From: JBJYIN01 sp046237015
GTDB lineage: Bacteria > Pseudomonadota > Gammaproteobacteria > Enterobacterales > Enterobacteriaceae
Direction of reading: 5' to 3'
DNA: 64,000 nt
NCBI RefSeq assembly: GCF_046237015.1
Contig: NZ_JBJYIN010000005.1
Coordinates: forward strand, 220,841 to 284,840
The position numbers and the translations under genes were made by a program. Shown in pieces: positions 25,751 through 34,427 of this stretch. The notes below the pieces were generated by a model. It ran no database searches and was not told the DNA's origin. It saw only the letters and a list, made by a program, of their open reading frames with translations. Position 1 is the stretch's first letter; every line of letters begins with the position of its first letter.

Positions 25751-27500
25751 CTGAACCCTCTTCTCTGTTAATTACGAACTCATTTTTGTCATCGGAGGGC
25801 AACGCATCAGGTTCTACGTTCATCGTACGTAAAACCCCTCCCATGATGGCACCAAATATCGGGGCCGAAACTGCGCCACCGTAATATTTCCCTGCCTGTG
25901 GGTCATTGATAACAACAACCAAGGCAAACCTTGGATTACTGGCAGGTGCGACACCTGCGGTATAGGCAATGTATTTGTTGATATACTTGCCGTCAGGCCC
26001 TACCTTTTTGGCCGTCCCCGTTTTTATGGCAATCCGATAACCTTTTATCGCGGCTTTCGTGCCGCCCCCGCCTGGCAACGCGACGCTTTCCATCATATGG
26101 ACGACGGTGCGAACCAGCGCTTCAGGAAAAACCCGCTCGCCAGCCACAGGGGGATCAACTCGGGTAATCGACAGCGGGCGATAAACGCCAAAGCTGCCTA
26201 TGGTGGCGTAGACTCGCGCTAACTGTAACGGTGTTACCATTAGCCCATAGCCGAAAGAAAAAGTGGCCCTCTCTATGTCAGACCACCGTTGTTTTTGAGG
26301 ATATAAGCCACTGCTTTCTCCGACCAACCCCAAATTGGTCGCTTTTCCCAATCCAAAACGAGAGTAAGTATCAACTAACGCAGAGGACGGCATCGCCAAC
26401 GCCAGCTTTGATACACCGACGTTACTCGATTTCTGTAAAACCCCGGTAAGGGTCAGTTCGCTATAACGTGCAACGTCTTTGATCTCATGGCCATTGACGT
26501 AATACGGTAGTGTATTTAGCACGCTATTTTCTTTTATGACGTTACGCTGCAACGCGGTCATGACGACCATCGGCTTGACAGTAGAACCCGGCTCGAAAAT
26601 GTCGGTAATGGCACGATTACGCATCACGTCTTTAGGCGTATCTGCCAGATTATTGGGATTGTAAGACGGGCTATTCGCCATCGCCAACACTTCACCCGTA
26701 TTCACATCAACCAGTACTGCGGTACCCGATTCCGCTTTGTTAAACGCCACCGCGTTATTTAACTCACGATAAACCAGTGCCTGTAGGCGTTCATCAATAC
26801 TCAACGCCAGATTATGGGCAGCCTGGCTGTCTACCGATGAAATATCCTCTATCACTCGCCCAAAACGATCCTTACGGACCGTTCTTTCACCCGGTTTTCC
26901 GGTAAGCCAGCGATCAAAACTTTTTTCCACACCTTCGATACCTTCGCCATCAATATTGGTAAAACCAATAAGATGAGAAGTAACCTGTCCGGAAGGATAA
27001 TAACGGCGAGATTCCTGCCGCAGGTTAATGCCGGGTAGTTTGAGTTTGTGAATATATTCGCCGATAGCGGGGTTTACCTGACGGGCAAGATAAATAAAAC
27101 GTCCTTTAGGATTGGCATTAATCTTGGCGGCCATTTGATCAAGAGGAATTTCCAGCGCATCGGAAAGCGCTTTCCACCGCGTATCCAGCGTGATACCGCC
27201 CTGCTCATTCAAGACTTTCGGATCGGCCCACACGGCATTAACCGGCACGCTCACAGCCAGAGGTCTCCCGGCACGATCGCTAATCATACCGCGTGATGTC
27301 GGCACTTCCTGTACACGTAAAGAACGCATATCGCCTTCACGCACCAGTTGTTCAGGATTAATCACCTGAAGATAAGCAGCGCGCACCATCAACCCCACCA
27401 TCGCCAGCAGGATACAGCTACAAAGCAACGCAAAACGCCAGCTGACAAAGCTGGCTTGATCTTCTGGGCGTTTTAACTTTCCTGTACGGGCTGCTTTCAT
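25737..27500 (-). CDS. ftsI: Peptidoglycan D,D-transpeptidase FtsI (PBP3)
   Basis: Septal transpeptidase, anchored in the inner membrane with a periplasmic catalytic domain. The 587-residue protein (E. coli 588) has one transmembrane segment at about 22-42. The pedestal domain starts near VPTSRGMISDRAGRPLAVS. Penicillin-binding motifs are all intact: STVK at 306-309 with the nucleophile Ser306, SSN at 358-360, and KTGT at 493-496. ftsL lies 22 nt upstream. No insertion of the kind linked to beta-lactam resistance is apparent near YRI/YRF-type positions. Confidence 0.98.
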   Translation of the reverse strand: MKAARTGKLKRPEDQASFVSWRFALLCSCILLAMVGLMVRAAYLQVINPEQLVREGDMRSLRVQEVPTSRGMISDRAGRPLAVSVPVNAVWADPKVLNEQGGITLDTRWKALSDALEIPLDQMAAKINANPKGRFIYLARQVNPAIGEYIHKLKLPGINLRQESRRYYPSGQVTSHLIGFTNIDGEGIEGVEKSFDRWLTGKPGERTVRKDRFGRVIEDISSVDSQAAHNLALSIDERLQALVYRELNNAVAFNKAESGTAVLVDVNTGEVLAMANSPSYNPNNLADTPKDVMRNRAITDIFEPGSTVKPMVVMTALQRNVIKENSVLNTLPYYVNGHEIKDVARYSELTLTGVLQKSSNVGVSKLALAMPSSALVDTYSRFGLGKATNLGLVGESSGLYPQKQRWSDIERATFSFGYGLMVTPLQLARVYATIGSFGVYRPLSITRVDPPVAGERVFPEALVRTVVHMMESVALPGGGGTKAAIKGYRIAIKTGTAKKVGPDGKYINKYIAYTAGVAPASNPRFALVVVINDPQAGKYYGGAVSAPIFGAIMGGVLRTMNVEPDALPSDDKNEFVINREEGSGGRS

Positions 27501-27522
27501 GCTTTATTGGGCGCCTATTCGT

Positions 27523-27843
27523 TCATTGCTTAACCACAATATTTTCTTGTGACGGATCAACGTGCCCCATCCGCAGTTTTTCCGTCGCGATCCGCTCTAC
27601 GCGGCTATGATCCCCTAACGAATTTTCTTCCAGAATCAGGTTGCGCCACTCGATATCCAGCGCGTCTCGTTCCAGCAACAATTGTTCACGTTCCGCCGTC
27701 AACAAGCGCGTTTTGTGCGCTGTCGTCACCACAAATACGGCCGAGACGAGAACGGCAACCATCAGCAAAATGGGCAACTTGGCATGGCGAAGTAAATCCT
27801 CACCGATGACCCCCACCAGCCCATGGCGTTCATTACCTATCAT
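27523..27843 (-). CDS. ftsL: Cell division protein FtsL
   Basis: Small bitopic divisome protein that forms a periplasmic coiled coil with FtsB and binds FtsQ. The 106-residue product has a cytoplasmic N terminus (about 1-22), one transmembrane segment near LPILLMVAVLVSAVFVVTT, and a heptad-like helix starting KTRLLTAEREQLLLERDAL. The first codon overlaps the rsmH stop by 4 nt. E. coli FtsL is 121 residues; the shorter N terminus here has no better upstream start that I can see. Confidence 0.95.
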   Translation of the reverse strand: MIGNERHGLVGVIGEDLLRHAKLPILLMVAVLVSAVFVVTTAHKTRLLTAEREQLLLERDALDIEWRNLILEENSLGDHSRVERIATEKLRMGHVDPSQENIVVKQ

Positions 27844-28781
27844 GCCGGTAATTTCTCCGCGAACCGTAAAACAGAACTGCGCGCACGAGGGTTTTCTGCA
27901 ACTTCCTGCTCAGAAGGCATCATTTTCCCCACGGCTTTTAACGTTTGCCCCCCCTGACTACGCAGTTGCGCTTCGGTCAACGGCATTCCAGGCGGAACTT
28001 GCGGACCACGGCTTTGATGACGAATAAAGCGCTTAACAAGCCGGTCCTCCAGAGAGTGGAAACTAATGACAGATAAACGGCCAAATGGTGCCAGAACGCT
28101 CAATGCCCCATTCAAAGCCTGTTCAATTTCTTCCAACTCACTGTTGATATAAATCCTGATAGCCTGAAAACTCCGCGTTGCCGGATGTTTATGTTTTTCA
28201 CGAATCGGGCTAGCGGCAGCAATCAATTCAGCTAACGTTTTTGTCCGCGTCATCGGCTCTGTACGATTACGCTCAACAATGGCGCGAGCAATACGTTTGG
28301 CAAAACGCTCCTCACCAAACGTTTTTAATACCCAGGCAATATCATCGGCCTCTGCACCCATAAGCCATTCCGCCGCCGACATCCCACGAGTGGGGTCCAT
28401 CCGCATATCCAGAGGCCCATCACGCATAAATGAGAAACCACGCTCTGGATCGTCAAGCTGCGGAGAGGAAACGCCCAGATCCAGTAACACACCATCAATA
28501 CGCCCTGTCAGATCGCGATCTGCAATGTATTCAGCAAGTGCGGAAAAAGGGCCATGAATAATAGAAAAACGCGGATCGTTGATCGCGTTAGCCGCTTCAA
28601 TAGCCTGAGGATCACGATCAATCGCCAGCAGACGCCCTTCCGGCCCAAGCTGGGAAAGAATCAGGCGAGAATGACCACCGCGGCCAAACGTCCCGTCTAT
28701 ATAGATCCCGTTGCTGCGAATATTCAGACCGTTAACAGCCTCATCAAGCAGTACGGTGGTATGTTTATAATTATCCGGCAT
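27840..28781 (-). CDS. rsmH: 16S rRNA (cytosine(1402)-N4)-methyltransferase
   Basis: SAM-dependent methyltransferase acting on C1402 of 16S rRNA (MraW). The 313-residue length equals E. coli. Motifs include HTTVLLDEAV, the SAM loop DGTFGRGGHS (about 29-38), LLDLGVSSPQLDDPERGFSF in its DLGVSS form, and SFHSLEDRLVKRF near the C terminus. It starts 2 nt after the mraZ stop. Confidence 0.98.
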   Translation of the reverse strand: MPDNYKHTTVLLDEAVNGLNIRSNGIYIDGTFGRGGHSRLILSQLGPEGRLLAIDRDPQAIEAANAINDPRFSIIHGPFSALAEYIADRDLTGRIDGVLLDLGVSSPQLDDPERGFSFMRDGPLDMRMDPTRGMSAAEWLMGAEADDIAWVLKTFGEERFAKRIARAIVERNRTEPMTRTKTLAELIAAASPIREKHKHPATRSFQAIRIYINSELEEIEQALNGALSVLAPFGRLSVISFHSLEDRLVKRFIRHQSRGPQVPPGMPLTEAQLRSQGGQTLKAVGKMMPSEQEVAENPRARSSVLRFAEKLPA

Positions 28782-28783
28782 GT

Positions 28784-29242
28784 CTATAGTGATAAGTCCT
28801 GCAATCGATCAGACAACGGTTCCTGAGCCGACTGTTCAGCGTCTATATCTTCCTTGACTTGTTGATACCAGGTCTGTTCATCCCACAATTCAAACTTGTT
28901 GAATTGCCCAACCAGCATCACTTCTTTTTTCAGACCAGCGTGCTGTCGTAGCGTGTTTGCTAGCAACAAACGCCCGGCACTATCCATCTGGCACTCACTC
29001 GCGTGCCCGAGCAACAAACGCTGAACGCGCCGTTCGGCCGGGTTCATGCTCGACAAACGAGAAAGCTTCTGTTCAATAATTTCCCATTCAGGCAAAGGGT
29101 AAAGCAGCAGGCACGGCTGATGGAGATCAATGGTGCAAACCATTTGACCCTGCGATTCCTCATTCAGCGTATCCCGGTAACGGGTTGGTACGGCAAGCCG
29201 CCCCTTGCTGTCGAGGTTAACCAGCGTAGCCCCTCGAAACAT
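28784..29242 (-). CDS. mraZ: Transcriptional regulator MraZ
   Basis: AbrB-fold DNA-binding protein that represses its own operon. The 152-residue length equals E. coli. Two MraZ half-domains carry the DXXXR signature: LDSKGRLAVPTRYR (about 10-23) and MDSAGRLLLANTLR (about 80-93). It is the first gene of the division cluster. The promoter region upstream has the direct repeats it binds in E. coli. Confidence 0.97.
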   Translation of the reverse strand: MFRGATLVNLDSKGRLAVPTRYRDTLNEESQGQMVCTIDLHQPCLLLYPLPEWEIIEQKLSRLSSMNPAERRVQRLLLGHASECQMDSAGRLLLANTLRQHAGLKKEVMLVGQFNKFELWDEQTWYQQVKEDIDAEQSAQEPLSDRLQDLSL

Positions 29243-29260
29243 GCCTGAATTACCCCTTCA

Positions 29261-29333
29261 TCACCTTTTTCACCACTTTACCCCACAAATTCCCACATTG
29301 AAGAGTGTACGGAGGGTATTAAAACCTTGTCAA
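29261..29333 (-). promoter_or_regulatory. mraZ promoter with MraZ operator repeats
   Basis: On the minus strand, TTGACA (29333-29328) and TACACT (29309-29304) lie 18 bp apart and form a good sigma-70 promoter. Downstream are TGGGA (29295-29291), TGGGG (29285-29281) and TGGTG (29275-29271), spaced exactly 10 bp, with a weaker GGTGA at 29265-29261. TGGGN repeats with 5-nt spacers are the known MraZ-binding sites in E. coli. Confidence 0.85.
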
Positions 29334-30165
29334 GCCAGAGCGGGCGTGCTTTGGAATTATTTCTGCATGATATTGAGTTGTCATAAAGGCAAAAAGAATA
29401 ACGGCAGAGAATTAATAAAGATTAACGTCATGAAAATTTAAGAGAAATTGGTTGAGCAAATCAAATTGCGCGAGGATATAGCCACCATTCTTCGCTGGCT
29501 GATTATTTTTCTTGTCACAGGATGATACCAAATATAAATGTTTCCAGAATAGTCTTAGACCGCCTAACGCCTTGCGTCACAAGGCTTTCACTTAGCACGG
29601 ACAATTATACCGCGGTTGCCAGTACTTGCTCAACGTCACATTTCTGACATTGGTATCGTCGATTCTTTATTAATCAGCCAATTTGCTTTAATTTACATTT
29701 TTAATCGCAGGAATCGGACAACAAAAAAGAAAAATCTATTTTGATGAACACAGAATAAATAGTTCACACTCTCTCCATTCTTCTATCCCCCAAAAAGATC
29801 GTCGAACATAATGATCATTTCCTTGCAGGTAATTCCTTCCTTTCTTTAATGCTATTTACGTCAAATTCACTTCAACACTGCCACAACACAACCAATTGAA
29901 AAATAATATTTTTCATAAAAATCAGCGTAATAAATACGCCAAAAAATAACAAACCAAACATAAAGTAGCGAAAAAAATGACGATAGGATTAAAAATAAAT
30001 ATTTATAGCTACTTATTTAATCATTATGCAGTGATGTAAACTACTCAAAGATAACAATGCAAAACAATATTCCTTTATAGATAACATAACTGATACTTAT
30101 CTTATGCCCTTAAGAATTCGAGTTGCAGTATGACGGGTACAGGCTTCAATTCGGAGTGAACAAGT
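29334..30165. other. AT-rich geneless interval between mraZ and alaE
   Basis: About 830 bp, visibly much richer in A and T than its neighbours (long A/T runs from 29880 to 30080), with no credible ORF on either strand. It lies upstream of both divergent genes, so it must hold the alaE promoter. The only structure I recognise is the small repeat remnant at 30103-30141. AT-rich upstream DNA of this kind is often bound by H-NS or Lrp; that is inference. Confidence 0.6.
30103..30141. repeat. 39-bp remnant of the palindromic repeat seen at 6707-7014
   Basis: TATGCCC...AGAATTCGAGTTGC is followed directly by AGTATGACGGGTACA. These resemble the left inner end (TATACCC...ATAATTCAAGTTGC) and right inner end (AGTATGACGGGTATA) of the 308-bp element, joined without its hairpin-rich middle. 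It lies 25 bp before the alaE start. Confidence 0.55.
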
Positions 30166-30606
30166 ATGTTTTCCCCAACATCAAGATTACGTAGTGCAAC
30201 AGCAGATACCTTTGCGTTAGTGGTGTACTGCTTTATCACGGGTATGGCGATCGAGATCGTTCTGTCGGGTATGAGTTTTGATCAATCGCTGTCTTCACGG
30301 CTCTTGTCTATCCCTGTCAACATATTGATTGCCTGGCCTTATGGACTCTACCGCGATCGAATCCTCCGCTTCGCCAGACATCACGGTTCAGATCACTTTA
30401 TCGTGCGTAATCTGGCCGACTTGTTCGCCTATGTCAGTTTTCAGTCTCCAGTCTATGTTGCTATCCTGCTGACGATCGGTGCCGATTCGTCGCAAATTCT
30501 GACAGCAGTGACCAGCAATGCCGTGATCTCTATGGTTATGGGCATCTTGTACGGCTATTTTCTGGAATATTGTCGCCGGCTTTTTCGGGTGGCGGTTTCT
30601 GGATAA
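30166..30606 (+). CDS. alaE: L-alanine exporter AlaE
   Basis: Small inner-membrane exporter that relieves toxic L-alanine build-up. The 146-residue protein (E. coli AlaE is 149) has about four hydrophobic segments. Stretches typical of the family are AIPVNILIAWPYG-like SIPVNILIAWPYGLYRD, NLADLFAYVSFQSPVYVAILL and GYFLEYCRRLFRV. The start has GGAG eight nt upstream. In E. coli the gene is far from cra; here it lies between mraZ and cra. It converges on cra. Confidence 0.92.
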   Translation: MFSPTSRLRSATADTFALVVYCFITGMAIEIVLSGMSFDQSLSSRLLSIPVNILIAWPYGLYRDRILRFARHHGSDHFIVRNLADLFAYVSFQSPVYVAILLTIGADSSQILTAVTSNAVISMVMGILYGYFLEYCRRLFRVAVSG

Positions 30607-30633
30607 AAATGCCATACACAGAAAAGGTATGGC
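30605..30633 (-). terminator. Terminator of cra (possibly shared with alaE)
   Basis: GCCATAC (30633-30627 on the minus strand) pairs with GTATGGC (30617-30611) and is followed on the minus strand by ATTTTTATCC. It lies just after the cra stop, and the same stem could end alaE transcripts from the other side. Confidence 0.6.
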
Positions 30634-30651
30634 GAAGTAAAAATACGATGC

Positions 30652-31656
30652 TTAGTATCGGCTGAGGGAACCCCGGCGATAGAGATTACGCCGGATACGA
30701 TTTAATCCCGGCTTGGGTTTTTTCGGTTCATCCAGACTCGCCAACACCAATTCCAACACCCGCTCGGCGACTTCACGATGACGCTGAGCAACGGAAAGCA
30801 CCGGGCATTCCAGATAATCCAGTAATTCATTATCGCCAAACGTTGCTATAGCCAGATTATTTGGCAAACGACCGCTTTGCTTCAGCGTCACATCCATCAC
30901 GCCTTGCAACAACGGGAAAGAGGTGGTGAAAAGCGCCTTCGGCATCGGATGGTCTTTAAGATAATCAGCAAATACTGTCGCCGCAGCCACTCGTTCATAG
31001 CTGTTAGCATAAAGATAATCAACTGTACGCGGATCATCAGCCCAGGCCTGACGAAACCCTTGTTCACGAAGGAAACTAACAGAAAGTTCCGGTAACGCGC
31101 CAAGATACAACACTGACTCTGCCGGGATTTTCCTTAATTCCTGAGCCAACATCTCGGCATCTTCCAGATCGGCACCCACCACGCTGGTGAAATGCTCGCG
31201 GTCCAACGCCCGATCCAATGCAATAATAGGCAAACTGTCGTTCGCCCAACGTTGATAAAAGGGATGCTCCGGTGGCAATGCGGTGGAGACAATAATGGCA
31301 TCAACCTGACGTTGCAGCAGATGCTCGACACAACGCATTTCGTTATCAGGTTGATCTTCCGAACAGGCAATCAACAGTTGATAACCACGTTGTCGGGCCT
31401 GACGCTCCAGATAATTGGCAATTCGCGTATAGCTGGTATTTTCCAGATCCGGAATAACAAGACCAATAGAACGCGTACGTCCGGCCCGTAACCCGGCGGC
31501 GACGGCATTAGGATGATAATTGTACTTTCTCACCACGGCCATGACTTTCTCAACGGTCTTATCGCTGACGCGATATTGTTTAGCTTTCCCGTTAATCACA
31601 TAGCTGGCGGTAGTGCGTGAAACGCCCGCAAGACGTGCGATTTCATCCAGTTTCAC
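30652..31656 (-). CDS. cra: Catabolite repressor/activator Cra (FruR), LacI family
   Basis: Global regulator of carbon flow that senses fructose phosphates. The 334-residue length equals E. coli. The N-terminal helix-turn-helix reads MKLDEIARLAGVSRTTASYV, followed by the hinge with GLRAGRTRSIGLVIPDLENTS and a periplasmic-binding-like effector domain. It is transcribed away from ilvIH on the same strand and ends at the hairpin shared with alaE. Confidence 0.98.
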   Translation of the reverse strand: MKLDEIARLAGVSRTTASYVINGKAKQYRVSDKTVEKVMAVVRKYNYHPNAVAAGLRAGRTRSIGLVIPDLENTSYTRIANYLERQARQRGYQLLIACSEDQPDNEMRCVEHLLQRQVDAIIVSTALPPEHPFYQRWANDSLPIIALDRALDREHFTSVVGADLEDAEMLAQELRKIPAESVLYLGALPELSVSFLREQGFRQAWADDPRTVDYLYANSYERVAAATVFADYLKDHPMPKALFTTSFPLLQGVMDVTLKQSGRLPNNLAIATFGDNELLDYLECPVLSVAQRHREVAERVLELVLASLDEPKKPKPGLNRIRRNLYRRGSLSRY

Positions 31657-31782
31657 GTTAACCCCTTAGTAAGCCGGATAAATAAAATAGCGATGACCAT
31701 AGGTTCATCATGGATATGGCGTAGATCTAACAGCAGAAGTTGCTGTACGGCAACCGCTTTTATCACATATAAGGCATCGCCG

Positions 31783-31823
31783 TAAAAAATGAAGAGGCCC
31801 GATAACAGTATTATCGAGCCTCT
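31783..31823 (-). terminator. Terminator of the ilvIH operon
   Basis: AGAGGCTCGATAA (minus strand, 31823-31811) pairs with TTATCGGGCCTCT (31805-31793) around a 5-nt loop, with one mismatch, and is followed by CATTTTTT. It lies 27 nt after the ilvH stop. Confidence 0.85.
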
Positions 31824-31849
31824 GAAAAGAAAAAGCAGTGAAAATACGT

Positions 31850-32341
31850 TTAACGCATGATCTTATCACCGCGAGCGACACCGACAATTCCCGAACGTGC
31901 CACTTCCACGATTTCTGCTACTTCACGTACGGCATTCAAAAAAGCATCCAACTTATCACTGGTACCAGCCAATTGGACGGTGTACAACGAAGACGTCACA
32001 TCAACGATTTGCCCGCGAAAAATATCAGCGCAGCGTTTGACCTCTTCACGTGCATATCCTGTGGCCTGTAATTTAACGAGCATGATTTCCCGTTCAACAT
32101 GGGACCCTTGAATCAATTCACTCACCCGCAGTACATCTACCAACTTATGAAGTTGTTTCTCGATTTGCTCGAGCACTTTTTCGTCACCAACGGTCTGAAT
32201 CGTCATACGCGATAGTGTTGGATCGTCGGTCGGTGCAACCGTTAGACTTTCAATATTGTAACCACGCTGTGAGAACAGACCAATAACGCGTGACAATGCA
32301 CCTGATTCATTTTCCAGCAATACTGATAAAATCCGACGCAT
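31850..32341 (-). CDS. ilvH: Acetolactate synthase isozyme III, regulatory subunit
   Basis: Valine-sensing ACT-domain subunit of acetohydroxyacid synthase III. The 163-residue length equals E. coli. The N-terminal ACT domain reads MRRILSVLLENESGALSRVIGLFSQRGYNIESL in pieces (1-33), with the residues that bind valine in E. coli (Gly14 and Asn29) in place. It follows ilvI after 2 nt, and a strong terminator ends the operon. Confidence 0.98.
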   Translation of the reverse strand: MRRILSVLLENESGALSRVIGLFSQRGYNIESLTVAPTDDPTLSRMTIQTVGDEKVLEQIEKQLHKLVDVLRVSELIQGSHVEREIMLVKLQATGYAREEVKRCADIFRGQIVDVTSSLYTVQLAGTSDKLDAFLNAVREVAEIVEVARSGIVGVARGDKIMR

Positions 32342-32343
32342 TA

Positions 32344-34062
32344 TCAGGTCCTCTCCGTTTTGCTAAGCCACATTTCATCCATCGCACCACCACGGATTTG
32401 CATAGGGTATACATGCTCACTACTGTCAATCGTAACATCGACAAACACCAGTCGGTTTTTCTGCGCCAGCGCCTGAGCCAACTTACCTTCCAGTTCATCC
32501 GGAGTGGTAATGGAAATGCCAATATGACCGTAAGCTTCCGCTAGTTTCACGAAGTCCGGTAATGATTCCATATAGGAACTTGAGTGACGACCAGAATAAA
32601 TCATGTCCTGCCACTGTTTGACCATACCAAGAAAACGGTTGTTCAGATTGACGACCACAATCGGCAAATCATACTGCAACGCAGTAGACAGCTCCTGAAT
32701 GTTCATCTGGATGCTACCGTCACCCGTCACGCAGATAACCGTTTCTTCCGGCAACGCAAGCTTGATCCCTAATGCCGCAGGCAAGCCGAAACCCATCGTA
32801 CCTAACCCACCAGAGTTCACCCAGCGGCGCGGTAAATCAAAGGGGTAGTAGAGTGCAGCAAACATCTGGTGTTGCCCGACATCGGAAGCGATATAAGCCT
32901 TGCCTGATGTTAAGCGATGCAGTGTTTCAATCACTGCCTGAGGCTTGATGCTGTCACCTTCCGAACTGTATTTCAGGCAATGACGGCCACGCCATTGCTC
33001 AATGTTCTGCCACCAATCACGCAACGCATCGAACTGCTGCGAGGCTTCATCCTGTGCCAGCAATTCAAGCATGAGGCTTAGCACTTGCTTGGCATCCCCC
33101 ACGATGGGAATATCCGCATCGACCGTTTTTGATATGGATGCGGGATCGATATCAATATGCAGCACCGTCGCATTCGGGCAATATTTCGCCAAATTATTCG
33201 TTGTGCGATCGTCGAAGCGCACACCGACAGCAAAAATCACATCAGAATGATGCATCGCCATGTTGGCTTCGTAAGTGCCGTGCATACCTAACATACCAAG
33301 ACACTGGCGGTGCGTGCCGGGGAAACCCCCCAGCCCCATCAATGAACATGTCACGGGCAGATTCAGCTTTTCAGCAAAGGCTAGCAGTTCCTCATGACAA
33401 CCTGAATTGATCACGCCACCGCCGCTGTAGATCACCGGCTTTTCAGCCGCCAATAACGTTTGCAACGCACGTCTGATCTGCCCTTTATGTCCCTGAACCG
33501 TTGGGTTATAGGAACGCATACTGACATGGTCAGGATAAACGTAAGGCAGTTTGTTAGCCGGATTCATCACATCTTTCGGCAAATCCACCACTACCGGGCC
33601 AGGACGCCCGCTGGATGCCAGATAAAAGGCTTTTTTCAGAACCGTAGGGACATCTTCAGCATGTTTAACCAAAAAACTGTGCTTCACGATAGGACGAGAA
33701 ATCCCCACCATGTCGCATTCCTGAAAGGCATCATAACCAATCAGCGATGTCGCCACCTGCCCTGACAATACCACCAGAGGGATTGAATCCATGTAAGCGG
33801 TCGCAATACCGGTGATGGCGTTAGTTGCACCAGGTCCGGACGTGACTAGCACCACGCCAACCTCGCCCGTAGCACGCGCATAGCCGTCGGCCATATGCAC
33901 AGCACCTTGTTCATGGCGAACTAAAATATGTTCAATACCACCAACCGTATGCAAAGCATCATAAATATCCAGCACCGCGCCACCGGGATAGCCGAACACA
34001 TGTTTTACGCCCTGATCGATCAACGATCGGACCACCATCTCGGCGCCTGACAACATCTCCAT
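32344..34062 (-). CDS. ilvI: Acetolactate synthase isozyme III, large subunit
   Basis: ThDP- and FAD-dependent catalytic subunit of branched-chain amino-acid synthesis. From the ATG at 34062 it has 572 residues (E. coli 574), beginning MEMLSGAEMVVRSLIDQGV. I reject the longer open frame to 34146 because its first 28 residues match no family N terminus and AGAGG precedes 34062. Motifs include GYPGGAVLDIYDAL, HEQGAVHMADGYAR with the ThDP glutamate, SGPGATNAITGIATAYMDS, and the ThDP-Mg motif GDGSIQMNIQELSTA. Confidence 0.97.
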   Translation of the reverse strand: MEMLSGAEMVVRSLIDQGVKHVFGYPGGAVLDIYDALHTVGGIEHILVRHEQGAVHMADGYARATGEVGVVLVTSGPGATNAITGIATAYMDSIPLVVLSGQVATSLIGYDAFQECDMVGISRPIVKHSFLVKHAEDVPTVLKKAFYLASSGRPGPVVVDLPKDVMNPANKLPYVYPDHVSMRSYNPTVQGHKGQIRRALQTLLAAEKPVIYSGGGVINSGCHEELLAFAEKLNLPVTCSLMGLGGFPGTHRQCLGMLGMHGTYEANMAMHHSDVIFAVGVRFDDRTTNNLAKYCPNATVLHIDIDPASISKTVDADIPIVGDAKQVLSLMLELLAQDEASQQFDALRDWWQNIEQWRGRHCLKYSSEGDSIKPQAVIETLHRLTSGKAYIASDVGQHQMFAALYYPFDLPRRWVNSGGLGTMGFGLPAALGIKLALPEETVICVTGDGSIQMNIQELSTALQYDLPIVVVNLNNRFLGMVKQWQDMIYSGRHSSSYMESLPDFVKLAEAYGHIGISITTPDELEGKLAQALAQKNRLVFVDVTIDSSEHVYPMQIRGGAMDEMWLSKTERT

Positions 34063-34374
34063 GGGTTTGCCTCTTTTGTTCAGAAAACGGATTCGCTTCT
34101 GTATGCCCCTTGAAATCAGTCTGGTACAGACTACGTCTGATTGCATAACATTTTTAATTAAATGGGGCTTTAAATATAACCAATTACAATAACGCTAGAT
34201 TCCGGTGCAAGCAAACAGCAACGCTTCGCCGCAGAAAGGGAAAAACAAGGAAATGAATCGCAGAAAGAAGAATAATTGAGATAAAACGCTAATGGGTGGT
34301 CTTAAGGCCTGAAAATTTTGTCGCAAAGACAGCAAATAGCAGAGTGAAATCTTAATAGCAAAACATCACATATT

Positions 34375-34409
34375 AAAGTGCGGAGCGACGTTTTACGCTC
34401 CGCACTTTA
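34375..34409. terminator. Strong hairpin downstream of the acyl-CoA ligase gene
   Basis: AAAGTGCGGAGCG (34375-34387) pairs perfectly with CGCTCCGCACTTT (34397-34409) around a 9-nt loop. It starts 19 nt past the ligase stop on the minus strand, followed by AATATG rather than a long T run. The rest of the 365-bp gap to ilvI (34063-34427) is AT-rich, must hold the ilvIH promoter, and shows no ORF. Confidence 0.6.
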
Positions 34410-34427
34410 ACGTCACACGATGAATAC

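Noticed and set aside
34063..34146. 28-residue N-terminal extension of IlvI
   Set aside because: The residues have no family match, and AGAGG with the conserved MEMLSGAEM start lies at 34062.
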